Positions 1-6,628 of a stretch of 14,026 nt of DNA are shown here, one piece after another. Source of the stretch: Planctomycetaceae bacterium (GTDB lineage: Bacteria; Planctomycetota; Planctomycetia; Pirellulales; Pirellulaceae). The notes below the pieces were generated by a model. That model worked only from the letters and a program-made list of their open reading frames with translations, was not told where the DNA came from and did not search any database. The translations under genes and the position numbers were made by a program. Position 1 is the stretch's first letter. Every line of letters begins with the position of its first letter. The stretch spans positions 1-14,026 of the forward strand of contig SKVE01000144.1 in assembly GCA_007129635.1 (NCBI GenBank), read 5' to 3'.

Positions 1-12
1 CTGCTCAGACAT
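1..12 (-). CDS. start of an unidentified gene running off the left edge
   Basis: Read on the minus strand, an ATG at 12-10 is followed by codons for Ser-Glu-Gln before the window ends. An AAGGGG Shine-Dalgarno-like sequence lies five bases before the ATG. This would be a gene divergent from nth, with about 135 bp between the two starts. Only four residues are visible, so no function can be given. The main support is the ribosome binding site, and a chance ATG is quite possible. Confidence 0.35.
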
Positions 13-147
13 GGTATCCCCTTGATGAGTGCCTGTTGCCGAAGCTCAGGGAATCGCGTCCTGGCGTCTCCCGTCCTCGTTATATTGTAAACCTCGTTTG
101 ATTCGACCGAAAGATCCGATACCGCACCGTACCTACGGCATCCATTC

Positions 148-801
148 ATGCATAAACGCGAGCGAGCACAATTCGTCCAGCAGCACCTGCAGCTTCTGTA
201 TCCGGACACGCCGATTCCTTTGCAGCATGTCGATCCGTACACGCTGCTTGTCGCCGTGGTGTTAAGTGCCCAGTCGACCGATAAGAAGGTCAACGAAGTG
301 AGCCCCGCGCTTTTCCGTTTGGCCCGCACGCCCGCAGCGATGGCTGGGTTGCCGGTGGAAACCATCCAGTCGATCATCCAGCCGCTGGGGTTGGCTCCTC
401 AAAAGGCCAAGGCCATCGCCGCGCTCTCGCAGCAATTGCTGGAACGGTTCGACGGGCGGGTGCCGGACGGCTTCGAAGACCTGGAATCGCTGCCCGGCGT
501 CGGCCATAAGACGGCCAGCGTCGTGATGGCTCAGGCCTTCGGCCATCCCGCTTTTCCCGTCGATACCCATATCCATCGCCTGGCTCAGCGCTGGGGCTTA
601 AGCTCGGGACGCAGCGTGGTGCAGACCGAACGCGACTTGAAGCGACTGTTTCCGCAGGAACGGTGGAATCGCTTGCATCTGCAGATCATCTTCTACGGCC
701 GCCAGCACTGTACCGCCCGCGGCTGTGACGGGACCGTCTGCGAAATCTGCCGCACCTGCTTTCCGAAACGAAAAAGACCCGTGTTGGCCAAGAAGGCGTG
801 A
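148..801 (+). CDS. nth: endonuclease III (DNA glycosylase/AP lyase)
   Basis: Base-excision repair enzyme that removes oxidised pyrimidines and cleaves abasic sites in the cytoplasm. At 217 residues it has normal family length. The helix-hairpin-helix LPGVGHKTA carries the catalytic Lys121, and VDTHIHR carries the catalytic Asp139. The N-terminal LSAQSTD motif (residues 39-45) is also typical. The C-terminal region has five cysteines at 188, 193, 198, 201 and 204, while the classical [4Fe-4S] pattern is C-x6-C-x2-C-x5-C. Here 188, 198 and 204 fall where the first, third and fourth ligands would be, but the usual second position is Gly195; Cys193 or Cys201 may replace it, or the cluster may be altered. 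The ATG is chosen because the protein starts where the family starts. No Shine-Dalgarno sequence is visible before it. It appears to be monocistronic. Confidence 0.95.
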   Translation: MHKRERAQFVQQHLQLLYPDTPIPLQHVDPYTLLVAVVLSAQSTDKKVNEVSPALFRLARTPAAMAGLPVETIQSIIQPLGLAPQKAKAIAALSQQLLERFDGRVPDGFEDLESLPGVGHKTASVVMAQAFGHPAFPVDTHIHRLAQRWGLSSGRSVVQTERDLKRLFPQERWNRLHLQIIFYGRQHCTARGCDGTVCEICRTCFPKRKRPVLAKKA

Positions 802-843
802 CCGTCGTCAACCACAGCAACACGAACGGAGTCGCGCGTCGTT

Positions 844-1110
844 TTGTTGGAGTTCACGATTCATCGTGCGCCCGGTGAAGGCGGCCTGCTTGCGAAGCTG
901 GATGCCGACCGGGTAACTCCGGCCGTATTGAAAAGCTGCGTCGCCGCGATGCAACAACCGGTGAGCGACATCCCGGAATTCGCCGAACGCATCCAGCCCG
1001 AACGCCGCATCCTCAGACAAGCCCCGAACTCGGCCCTGGAACTCGGCCCCGGAACTCGGCCCCGAACTCGGCCCGGAACGCGACGCGAAGAAGCATCCGC
1101 GAAAAGATGA
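844..1110 (+). CDS. doubtful 88-aa ORF downstream of nth
   Basis: A TTG-started frame lying in the same phase as nth, after its TGA. The first roughly 57 residues have GC-rich third positions like real genes here. The last third is a Pro/Arg/Thr/Gly stretch translated from a tandem repeat whose 12-13 nt period is not a multiple of three, which argues against selection on the peptide. The only purine-rich sequence upstream (CGGAG) is too far from the TTG to be a convincing ribosome binding site. No domain is recognised. It could be a small real gene, a remnant, or chance. Confidence 0.2.
   Translation: MLEFTIHRAPGEGGLLAKLDADRVTPAVLKSCVAAMQQPVSDIPEFAERIQPERRILRQAPNSALELGPGTRPRTRPGTRREEASAKR
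1026..1074 (+). repeat. four tandem copies of GAACTCGGCCC
   Basis: The 11-base core GAACTCGGCCC begins at 1026, 1039, 1052 and 1064, giving periods of 13, 13 and 12. A fifth, degenerate copy (GGAACGCG) follows at 1075. The repeat sits in the non-conserved tail of the doubtful ORF and looks like a replication-slippage product. Confidence 0.8.
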
Positions 1111-1119
1111 CTGAGCCGC

Positions 1120-1170
1120 GTCTGGTTCGACCACATCGTCGTCGCGGAAGATTACATCGGCCCCATCAGC
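1120..1170 (+). pseudogene. possible C-terminal remnant of a secreted polysaccharide-active protein
   Basis: Read from 1120 the frame gives VWFDHIVVAEDYIGPIS. This resembles the final strand of the LamG/jelly-roll domains that end many secreted planctomycete enzymes, typically a W/Y-F-D-D/H-hydrophobic-V-A-x-x-x-IGP signature; I recognise this from memory. There is no start codon or upstream domain, a TGA lies just before it, and the frame runs on into the palindrome. It is best explained as the last scrap of a deleted gene. The match is short, so chance is a serious alternative. Confidence 0.3.
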
Positions 1171-1221
1171 CTGGGCTTGCTAGAGCTAGAGGGGCAAGAC
1201 GACAACGCAGGAAGCTCCCTC

Positions 1222-1248
1222 GCAGGACGGACTGGAAATCCGTCCTGC
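1222..1248. repeat. REP-like palindrome, possible terminator of the sulfatase gene
   Basis: A perfect 10-bp inverted repeat: GCAGGACGGA at 1222-1231 and TCCGTCCTGC at 1239-1248, with a 7-base loop. An outer pair, AGGAAG at 1209-1214 and CTTCCT at 1248-1253, is also present. Translated, it yields the peptide TDWKSVL/TGNPSC that I recall from many spurious small planctomycete ORFs, which suggests a dispersed palindrome. It lies 25 bp past the sulfatase stop on that gene's downstream side, so it may end transcription or stabilise the 3' end. There is no T-run, so it is not a classical intrinsic terminator. Confidence 0.6.
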
Positions 1249-1272
1249 TTCCTATGCAACAAGAGTGCTGGC

Positions 1273-2652
1273 CTACCGCTTCGGCTTTGGCTTTGGCTTG
1301 GCTGGCGTGTGCTGGTCCCGCTTGGCCTGCTGGATCGGGTCGGCCGCCCTGGTGATCCGCATGTGGTGATCCAGCGTCTGACGCAACGAATCGTGGATCG
1401 TTCGTAGCGATGGGGGTACGCCGTCGGCCGCCAGATCCTGCGTCTCGTCGGGATCGGTCAACGTGTCGTAGAAGCGGCCGTCATCGTACAACTTGTGATG
1501 AGCTGTCCGCACGTGCTGGGAAGCCTGGTCTCGGACGCCATTGCGCTCGTACCAGCAGTAGATGGCGTCCTTCTTTCGAGGCTGACCGGAAAACAGGGGC
1601 ATCAGGCTGACACCGTCCATCTGCAGATCCTCGGGGATCGTCACCCCGGCCGCGTCGGTCACGGTCGGGAACACGTCCGCTAAATCCACCAGCGAATCAC
1701 TCACCATTCCGGCCGGAATCGTCCCGGGCCAACTGGCGATAAACCCCACCCAGGTGCCGCTGTCCTTGGTGCTGCCCTTGCCGCCTTGAAAATCGCGGCC
1801 GCGGAACGGCGACGTGATCCGGTCGTACGTTCCGTTGTCTGATGTCCAGATGACCAACGTGTTCTCTCGCAGTCCCAGTTCATCCAGTTTGCCGACCACT
1901 TTGCCGACCATCTTGTCCGTATGACGCACCATGGCATCCCAGTATTCCGGGCCACGATAGCCGCCCGGCTCGTTGGTCGCGTCGCGCCACATCGTGGGAT
2001 CCCAATCGGGATGATCCGGGGTGGGCACGAACGGCCAGTGCGGCAGGATCATCGGGTAGTAAGCCAAAAACGGACGCTCGCGATTCTCTTCAAGAAAGCG
2101 GCAGAGGTAATCGGTGACCAAATCCGGACCGAACTGGCCGTCCTTGAAATCGTATTCTTTTCCGTCGATCTCCAGCCCCGGGTTCGGGTAACGGCTGGGG
2201 CGCCGAGTCAGTTGCCAGAGGCAGTGTCGATCGAACCCGAAATGCTTGGGAGCGGCAAATCCACCCTCCAGTTGCCACTTGCCCGCAATGCACGTCTGGT
2301 ACCCGGCATCGCGCAGCAAATGGGCAAAGGTCGTCGCCGCCGGGTCCAACAATCCGAATTGAATGTAGTTGCGGTTGTTGTAGATCCCGGTCATGATCTG
2401 GACGCGTGACGGCGTGCAGAGCGGTTGCGAGTGTGCGTGCTCGAAACGCATCCCGCTGGCCGCTAACGCGTCCAAGTGAGGCGTCTCGTAGATCTTGCTG
2501 CCATAACATCCCAAACACTCGACACCGATGTCGTCGGCCATGATCACCAGCAGATTAGGCCGCCTGGTCTCGTCGGTCTGGTCCGCCTTGACGGCATCTG
2601 CCTGCCACCCGATCGCGAGCAACAACGTCCAAGCACAAAGGATTCGCTTCAT
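1273..2652 (-). CDS. secreted formylglycine-dependent sulfatase (arylsulfatase A-like)
   Basis: Hydrolyses sulfate esters, probably on a polysaccharide, outside the cytoplasm. At 459 aa it is of ordinary sulfatase length. A signal peptide occupies about residues 1-24. The metal-binding pair Asp40-Asp41 is followed by LCTPSR, in which Cys79 is the residue converted to formylglycine (C-x-P-S-R). Other active-site residues visible are GKW with Lys125, LPHWPF with His205, TSDNG with Asp272/Asn273 and GGKGS with Lys292. The C-terminus ends in a Lys/Pro-rich tail (KPKPKPKR), unusual but outside the catalytic fold. AGGAG lies eight bases before the ATG. The gene is divergent from the GH141-like gene, with 225 bp between, suggesting joint use on one sulfated glycan. 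The formylglycine-generating enzyme it needs is not in the window. The substrate cannot be read from sequence. Confidence 0.95.
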   Translation of the reverse strand: MKRILCAWTLLLAIGWQADAVKADQTDETRRPNLLVIMADDIGVECLGCYGSKIYETPHLDALAASGMRFEHAHSQPLCTPSRVQIMTGIYNNRNYIQFGLLDPAATTFAHLLRDAGYQTCIAGKWQLEGGFAAPKHFGFDRHCLWQLTRRPSRYPNPGLEIDGKEYDFKDGQFGPDLVTDYLCRFLEENRERPFLAYYPMILPHWPFVPTPDHPDWDPTMWRDATNEPGGYRGPEYWDAMVRHTDKMVGKVVGKLDELGLRENTLVIWTSDNGTYDRITSPFRGRDFQGGKGSTKDSGTWVGFIASWPGTIPAGMVSDSLVDLADVFPTVTDAAGVTIPEDLQMDGVSLMPLFSGQPRKKDAIYCWYERNGVRDQASQHVRTAHHKLYDDGRFYDTLTDPDETQDLAADGVPPSLRTIHDSLRQTLDHHMRITRAADPIQQAKRDQHTPAKPKPKPKR

Positions 2653-2719
2653 GAAAAAAACTCCTGTTCTGGGGAATGCCTATCGACAATCGACCGCCCG
2701 GTTTCATGGCGATATTCGT

Positions 2720-2800
2720 CATCCTAACGGTTGAATCCTGCGGCCAGCAACCGGTCGGTGAAGATGCCGGTTCGCTTTTGGCGCAGGATCGGTTAGGATG
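2720..2800. promoter_or_regulatory. 81-nt interrupted dyad between the divergent sulfatase and beta-helix genes
   Basis: Nested inverted repeats: CATCCTAAC (2720-2728) with GTTAGGATG (2792-2800); ATCCTGCG (2735-2742) with CGCAGGAT (2782-2789); CCA (2744-2746) with TGG (2779-2781); AACCGG (2749-2754) with CCGGTT (2767-2772), around a 12-base loop. About 26 base pairs could form in all. It fills the centre of the 225-bp region serving both genes, so it may be an operator for a dimeric regulator, a structured 5' leader, or a small mobile-hairpin remnant. No regulator gene is adjacent. Confidence 0.5.
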
Positions 2801-2877
2801 GACTTCCGACCGTACGGCCGATTTCTGCCCGCCCCGCGGCCGCGTCCTGCCATCCAACCCTACCCGGAGAGAATGCG

Positions 2878-5538
2878 ATGAGAAAATGGATTGTCTTGGT
2901 GGTCATGCTGCTGGCGACGCCCGTCGCAGCAGCCGATTTCTTTGTTGCTCCCGAGGGCGACGATACGGCCGATGGGACTCGTCAAACGCCGTTCGCGACG
3001 CTGACTCGAGCTCGCGATGCTGTCCGAGCGAGAAAAGCGGCTGGCCCGCTGACCGAACCGGTGCGGGTGATCGTCCAGGACGGTCAATACACGCTGAACC
3101 AACCGCTGGTGTTGGAACCGGTCGATAGCGGCACCGCCGATGCGCCGATCGTGTATCAAGCGGCCCAGGGCGCTCGGCCCGTCTTCTCCGGCGGGCGGAC
3201 GATCGGTGGCTGGCAACCGGGCGAGAACGGGATCTGGGCCACCCATTTGCCCGAAGTCGCCGCAGGGGACTGGTATTTCGAGCAGTTGTTTGTCGACGGC
3301 GTTCGTGCGACTCGAGCCCGTGAGCCCAATCAGTTCTATTTCTACATCCAGGATGTCCGCGAAGAAAGCCTGGACGATCAAGGCGGGCGACGGCCGCAAC
3401 GAGCTCGGCAGACGCTGCGCATGCGGCCCGACGATTTTGCGGTGCTGGCCGATCTGGACGAAGCCGCGTTGCGGGACGTCAACCTGGTTGTCTATCACAA
3501 TTGGGACAACACACGTCGATTCCCCGACCGGCTGGATCCCCAACAGCAGGCGATCATCACCAGCGGTCAAGGCATGAAGCCCTGGAATCCTTGGCGGCGG
3601 AACTCGCACTATCGCTTGGAGAATTTTCTGGAGGCTCTAAACGAGCCCGGCGAATGGTTCTTGGGTCGTGACGGCACGTTGTACTATCACCCGCTGCCCG
3701 GCCAGGACATGACCCGGGCGCACGTCGTCGCGCCCGTCAGCGACCGGTTCATCGCCATCAAAGGCGACGCGGCGTCCGGCAATTTTGTCGAGCACATCAC
3801 GATCCAAGGACTGGTATTCCAGCACGCCCAATGGTTGACGCCCCCCGAAGGCTTCGAACCGGCTCAAGCCGCCGCGCCCATCGAGGCCGTGGTGATGGCC
3901 GATGGGGCTCGACACATCACCCTGTCCGATTGTGAGATCGGGCATGTGGGCACCTACGCCGTCTGGTTCCGCAAAGGCTGCTTCGATTGCACGCTACAGA
4001 ACTCGCTGATTCACGACTTTGGAGCGGGCGGTGTGCGGATCGGCGAAACCGGAATCGCGGCCAATCAAGCCGAACGCACGGCACGGATCACGGTGGACAA
4101 CAATATCATCCGCCACGGAGGCTACATCTTTCCCTGCGCCGTCGGCGTCTGGATCGGACAGAGCAGCGATAATCGAGTCTCGCACAACGACATCGCCGAC
4201 CTGTTCTATACCGGCATCTCGGTCGGCTGGCGATGGGGCTACGCAGAAAGCCTGGCGAAGCGGAACACGATCGAATTCAATCGAGTTCGACATATCGGCA
4301 AGGGCTTGCTGAGCGATATGGGCGGCATCTACACCCTGGGACCGTCGCAGGGGACCGTCGTGCGAAATAACGTGTTTCACGACATCTATGCTTATTCGTA
4401 CGGCGGTTGGGGCCTGTATACCGATGAAGGCAGCACGGGCATCTTGTTCGAAAACAATCTGGTTTACCGAGTCAAAACGGGCGGTTTCCACCAGCACTAC
4501 GGTCGCGAAAACATCATCCGTAACAACATCCTGGCGTTCAGCGAACTGTACCAAGTCCAAGCCACGCGAGTCGAGGACCATCTGTCGTTCACCTTCGAAA
4601 ACAACATCGTCTACTACGACCAGGGCGTATTGTTGCGCGGGCCCTGGGATCGATTGCAGCACGAAAGCGGCAAGAACTGCTATTGGCATGCGGGTGACCA
4701 GCCGGTCGAGTTCCTGGGAAATACACTCGAGCAGTGGCAACAAGCCGGTCACGAAGCCGGCTCGATCGTCGCTGATCCGAAGCTGGCCGATCCTCATAAC
4801 GACGATTTCCAACTGGCGCCCGATTCGCCCGCCATCGGATTGGGCTTCCGTCCATTCGATCCTTCGCGGGCCGGCGTCCGCGGCGAGGCTTGGCGAAAGA
4901 AAGCGGACGCGGGCCGATTTCCGTCGCTGGAGATCGCGCCGGAACCGCCCCCGCTATCGATCCATGCTGATTTCGAATTCGATACCGTCGGCCAACCGCC
5001 GTCGGGCGTTCAGTTGCGCGTCGAGGACCGAAGCGATCTGATCGTCGTCACCGATCAGACCGCGTCCAGCGGCGCGCACAGCGTCAAGGTCACCGATGCG
5101 TCCGATCTGCAGCATGCCTACAACCCCCACTTTTATTTCAGTGGTATCGATTATCGAGCGGGCCGAGTCCAAAACCAGTTCGATCTGCGCGTCGAACCAG
5201 CGGCGATCGTCCATTTCCAATGGCGCGATTGGAGCAGCCAACCCTACATCACGGGTCCCGATTTCCAGATCCGCGACGGTCGTTTGGTGCTGGACGGCAA
5301 AGCTCGAATGGAGTTGCCCGTCGGTCGGTGGACGCGATTCGAAATCGTCGCCACGCTGGACGAAAACGCCCCGACTTCGTGGGCGCTGCGAGTCACGCCC
5401 GCTGGCCAGCCATCGCAGGAGTTCACCGATCTGCCCAGTGTCCCGCTGAACCGCGTCACCTGGGTCGGCTTCATGAGCCTGGCAACCGAGGAGACCATCT
5501 TCTACCTGGACAACTTTTCTCTGACCGTCACCCAATGA
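2878..5538 (+). CDS. secreted right-handed parallel beta-helix protein, GH141-like
   Basis: Probable secreted glycoside hydrolase of 886 aa. A signal peptide (residues 1-19, ending AAA) is followed by a FFVAPEGDD start typical of beta-helix enzymes. Residues about 100-290 resemble the GH141 insertion domain (GGRTIGGWQPGENGIW, QLFVDGVRATRAREPN). Residues about 298-640 form the beta-helix, rich in NN-x-I/F rungs. SDMGGIY (Asp480) and LYTDEGS (Asp516) are the best candidates for the catalytic acids, by position and conservation as I recall them. From about 692 a jelly-roll/LamG-like domain ends in FYLDNFSL. GH141 includes alpha-L-fucosidases and xylanases; the sulfatase next door favours a sulfated fucan, by inference. 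The ATG is preceded by GGAGAG. Other beta-helix lyase or hydrolase families remain possible. Confidence 0.85.
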   Translation: MRKWIVLVVMLLATPVAAADFFVAPEGDDTADGTRQTPFATLTRARDAVRARKAAGPLTEPVRVIVQDGQYTLNQPLVLEPVDSGTADAPIVYQAAQGARPVFSGGRTIGGWQPGENGIWATHLPEVAAGDWYFEQLFVDGVRATRAREPNQFYFYIQDVREESLDDQGGRRPQRARQTLRMRPDDFAVLADLDEAALRDVNLVVYHNWDNTRRFPDRLDPQQQAIITSGQGMKPWNPWRRNSHYRLENFLEALNEPGEWFLGRDGTLYYHPLPGQDMTRAHVVAPVSDRFIAIKGDAASGNFVEHITIQGLVFQHAQWLTPPEGFEPAQAAAPIEAVVMADGARHITLSDCEIGHVGTYAVWFRKGCFDCTLQNSLIHDFGAGGVRIGETGIAANQAERTARITVDNNIIRHGGYIFPCAVGVWIGQSSDNRVSHNDIADLFYTGISVGWRWGYAESLAKRNTIEFNRVRHIGKGLLSDMGGIYTLGPSQGTVVRNNVFHDIYAYSYGGWGLYTDEGSTGILFENNLVYRVKTGGFHQHYGRENIIRNNILAFSELYQVQATRVEDHLSFTFENNIVYYDQGVLLRGPWDRLQHESGKNCYWHAGDQPVEFLGNTLEQWQQAGHEAGSIVADPKLADPHNDDFQLAPDSPAIGLGFRPFDPSRAGVRGEAWRKKADAGRFPSLEIAPEPPPLSIHADFEFDTVGQPPSGVQLRVEDRSDLIVVTDQTASSGAHSVKVTDASDLQHAYNPHFYFSGIDYRAGRVQNQFDLRVEPAAIVHFQWRDWSSQPYITGPDFQIRDGRLVLDGKARMELPVGRWTRFEIVATLDENAPTSWALRVTPAGQPSQEFTDLPSVPLNRVTWVGFMSLATEETIFYLDNFSLTVTQ

Positions 5539-5577
5539 AACGAAAGCAATCACAGAAACCAAAGGAGCGTCAACAAC

Positions 5578-5733
5578 ATGCGTGGATTCCCCACCGAGTT
5601 GCTGCTCCGTTGTTGTCTTCCGGCTGGATCTCTTGGACGACTGGCGTTCCAGGGCATCCGAAGAGTCGAAGCTGAACCGCGACGTACCGAAGACTCAACC
5701 AATCCCGTGAGAAAATACCAAATCTTCGAATGA
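5578..5733 (+). CDS. possible 51-aa small protein downstream of the GH141-like gene
   Basis: An ATG-started frame of 51 codons ending in TGA. A strong AAAGGAG sequence (5561-5567) lies ten bases before the ATG, which is the main support. The peptide begins MRGFPTELLLRCCLPAGSLG, then becomes charged (Arg/Glu), and matches no family I know. It begins 39 bp after the upstream stop and so could be a third cistron. An alternative 46-codon frame starts at 5535, overlapping the GH141-like stop as ATGA, but has no convincing features. Either may be the decayed start of a lost gene. Confidence 0.3.
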   Translation: MRGFPTELLLRCCLPAGSLGRLAFQGIRRVEAEPRRTEDSTNPVRKYQIFE

Positions 5734-5778
5734 CTGAAGAATTCGAACACGCCACTCCCGACCCCCATGCCCTCCGCC

Positions 5779-6363
5779 CTAAAGGCTGGCAGCGTGGGCG
5801 AAGTGCGGTCGAGCCCATCCCAGTTGCGTCGCCAGACCGTAACTGCCGAAGAGCCCTAGCGCGAACGCCAGGTCGCCGGCCAGCGTGAAGCGGAAGAAGG
5901 GCAGGGCCTGGACATAGCAAGTCATCAGGCCGGTCCCGTTGTGCGGATACATTTCAAACCACAACCATGAACCGAAATTCGTGGTGAAGAAAAACGCCAA
6001 CGAAGTAAACAGGCTGCACGCCACCAATCCGGCAACCGCTCCGGTCGCTCGACCCACATTGCCCTGGCCGATGTTCAGGTACTTTCGCAGGGGTCCACGC
6101 AACGCGACCGGCATGGCCAGCATGCTGTACACCAGCGTCATCATCCGCCAGTCGTAGGCACCGATAAAGGCATCGCTGACCGCCATCACCCCCAAAGGAA
6201 CGCACAAGGCCATCATCCAGGACCGGAAAAAGTAGCCCGAAAATAGTGCCAGGGCGGCCACAGGAGCGAAGTTGGGAAGATCCTGAAAATAGATCCGAAC
6301 CTGGGCTCCAAAAGCGATCAAAGCGATCAGGGCCAATGCTTCTGCCAGTGTTTGTCGTTTCAC
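5779..6363 (-). CDS. DUF6580 family membrane protein (putative transport protein)
   Basis: A 194-aa inner-membrane protein with about six hydrophobic helices (roughly 7-23, 32-47, 50-69, 74-90, 104-128, 158-180). The motif NFAPVAALALFSG (31-43) and the later SDAFIGAYDWR are hallmarks of the family I recall as DUF6580, annotated as putative transport and resembling the substrate-binding subunits of ECF transporters. The start is GTG, preceded by GGAGAG eight bases upstream. The DUF4430 gene lies 265 nt upstream on the same strand, and the pair may be one transport unit. No ATPase or coupling subunit is nearby, so the substrate and energy source are unknown. Confidence 0.75.
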   Translation of the reverse strand: MKRQTLAEALALIALIAFGAQVRIYFQDLPNFAPVAALALFSGYFFRSWMMALCVPLGVMAVSDAFIGAYDWRMMTLVYSMLAMPVALRGPLRKYLNIGQGNVGRATGAVAGLVACSLFTSLAFFFTTNFGSWLWFEMYPHNGTGLMTCYVQALPFFRFTLAGDLAFALGLFGSYGLATQLGWARPHFAHAASL

Positions 6364-6481
6364 GGGTGTGCTCTCCGTTGAAGAACCATCGAATTAGCGG
6401 GCGTTTCGGATCATGCCCAACATTATCTCGTTAAAGGATAACAAAACGAATTGATCGGGTGTATCGTGGTTCGCATTGGAA

Positions 6482-6519
6482 ATGCCAAATTTTTTTTGCC
6501 GCTGGCATCTTCCTGCCAA
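6482..6519 (-). promoter_or_regulatory. mutually exclusive hairpin arms in the leader of the DUF6580 gene
   Basis: On the minus strand three short segments occur in order: TTGGCA (plus 6519-6514), ATGCCA (6508-6503) and TTGGCAT (6488-6482). The middle segment can pair with either neighbour, the arrangement seen in attenuators and some riboswitches. An A8 run lies between the second and third. Read on the plus strand, the stem GCATT-GGA-AATGC (6473-6485) is followed closely by T8 and would look like an intrinsic terminator, but no plus-strand gene ends here. I found no recognisable cobalamin-box sequence. The stems are short and the function is speculative. Confidence 0.3.
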
Positions 6520-6585
6520 CTTTCCCTTCCCATGGATAAAGTCAAATTATCCAGAGGGATGGCTTCCGAGCGTTATTTCGCCTTT

Positions 6586-6620
6586 GGACCAGGTTGATTT
6601 GGTCCCCACGCTCGACGGGG
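6586..6620 (-). terminator. adjacent hairpins just after the DUF4430 stop
   Basis: GGACCA (6586-6591) can pair with TGGTCC (6600-6605), and CCCC (6604-6607) with GGGG (6617-6620). The second hairpin begins nine bases past the DUF4430 stop on that strand. The stems share two bases, so they compete slightly. No T-run follows, so this would be a factor-dependent stop, an mRNA-end stabiliser, or part of the DUF6580 leader. Confidence 0.35.
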
Positions 6621-6628
6621 TGTTTCTT

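Larger units (their letters stand above)
802..1272. other. gene-poor, apparently decayed stretch between nth and the sulfatase
   Basis: This 471-bp stretch holds no gene I can call with confidence. It contains a doubtful 88-codon ORF, a short GC-rich tandem repeat, a short peptide frame resembling the end of a secreted carbohydrate-active protein, and a perfect 10-bp inverted repeat of planctomycete REP type close to the sulfatase stop. Together these suggest an old, eroded locus. Each part is listed separately. Confidence 0.5.

Noticed and set aside
83..88. TACAAT as a -10 box for the left-edge minus-strand gene
   Set aside because: No acceptable -35 sequence is found at 16 to 18 bases.
1026..1074. 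The short tandem repeat as a CRISPR array
   Set aside because: Units are 12-13 bases with no spacers, and no cas genes are present.
3994..4812. A 272-codon minus-strand frame inside the beta-helix gene
   Set aside because: Complement of beta-helix repeat codons; no start signal or domain.
6364..6628. A cobalamin riboswitch upstream of the DUF6580 gene
   Set aside because: The idea fits the DUF4430 context, but I could not find a B12-box-like sequence or the conserved core on the minus strand by eye.
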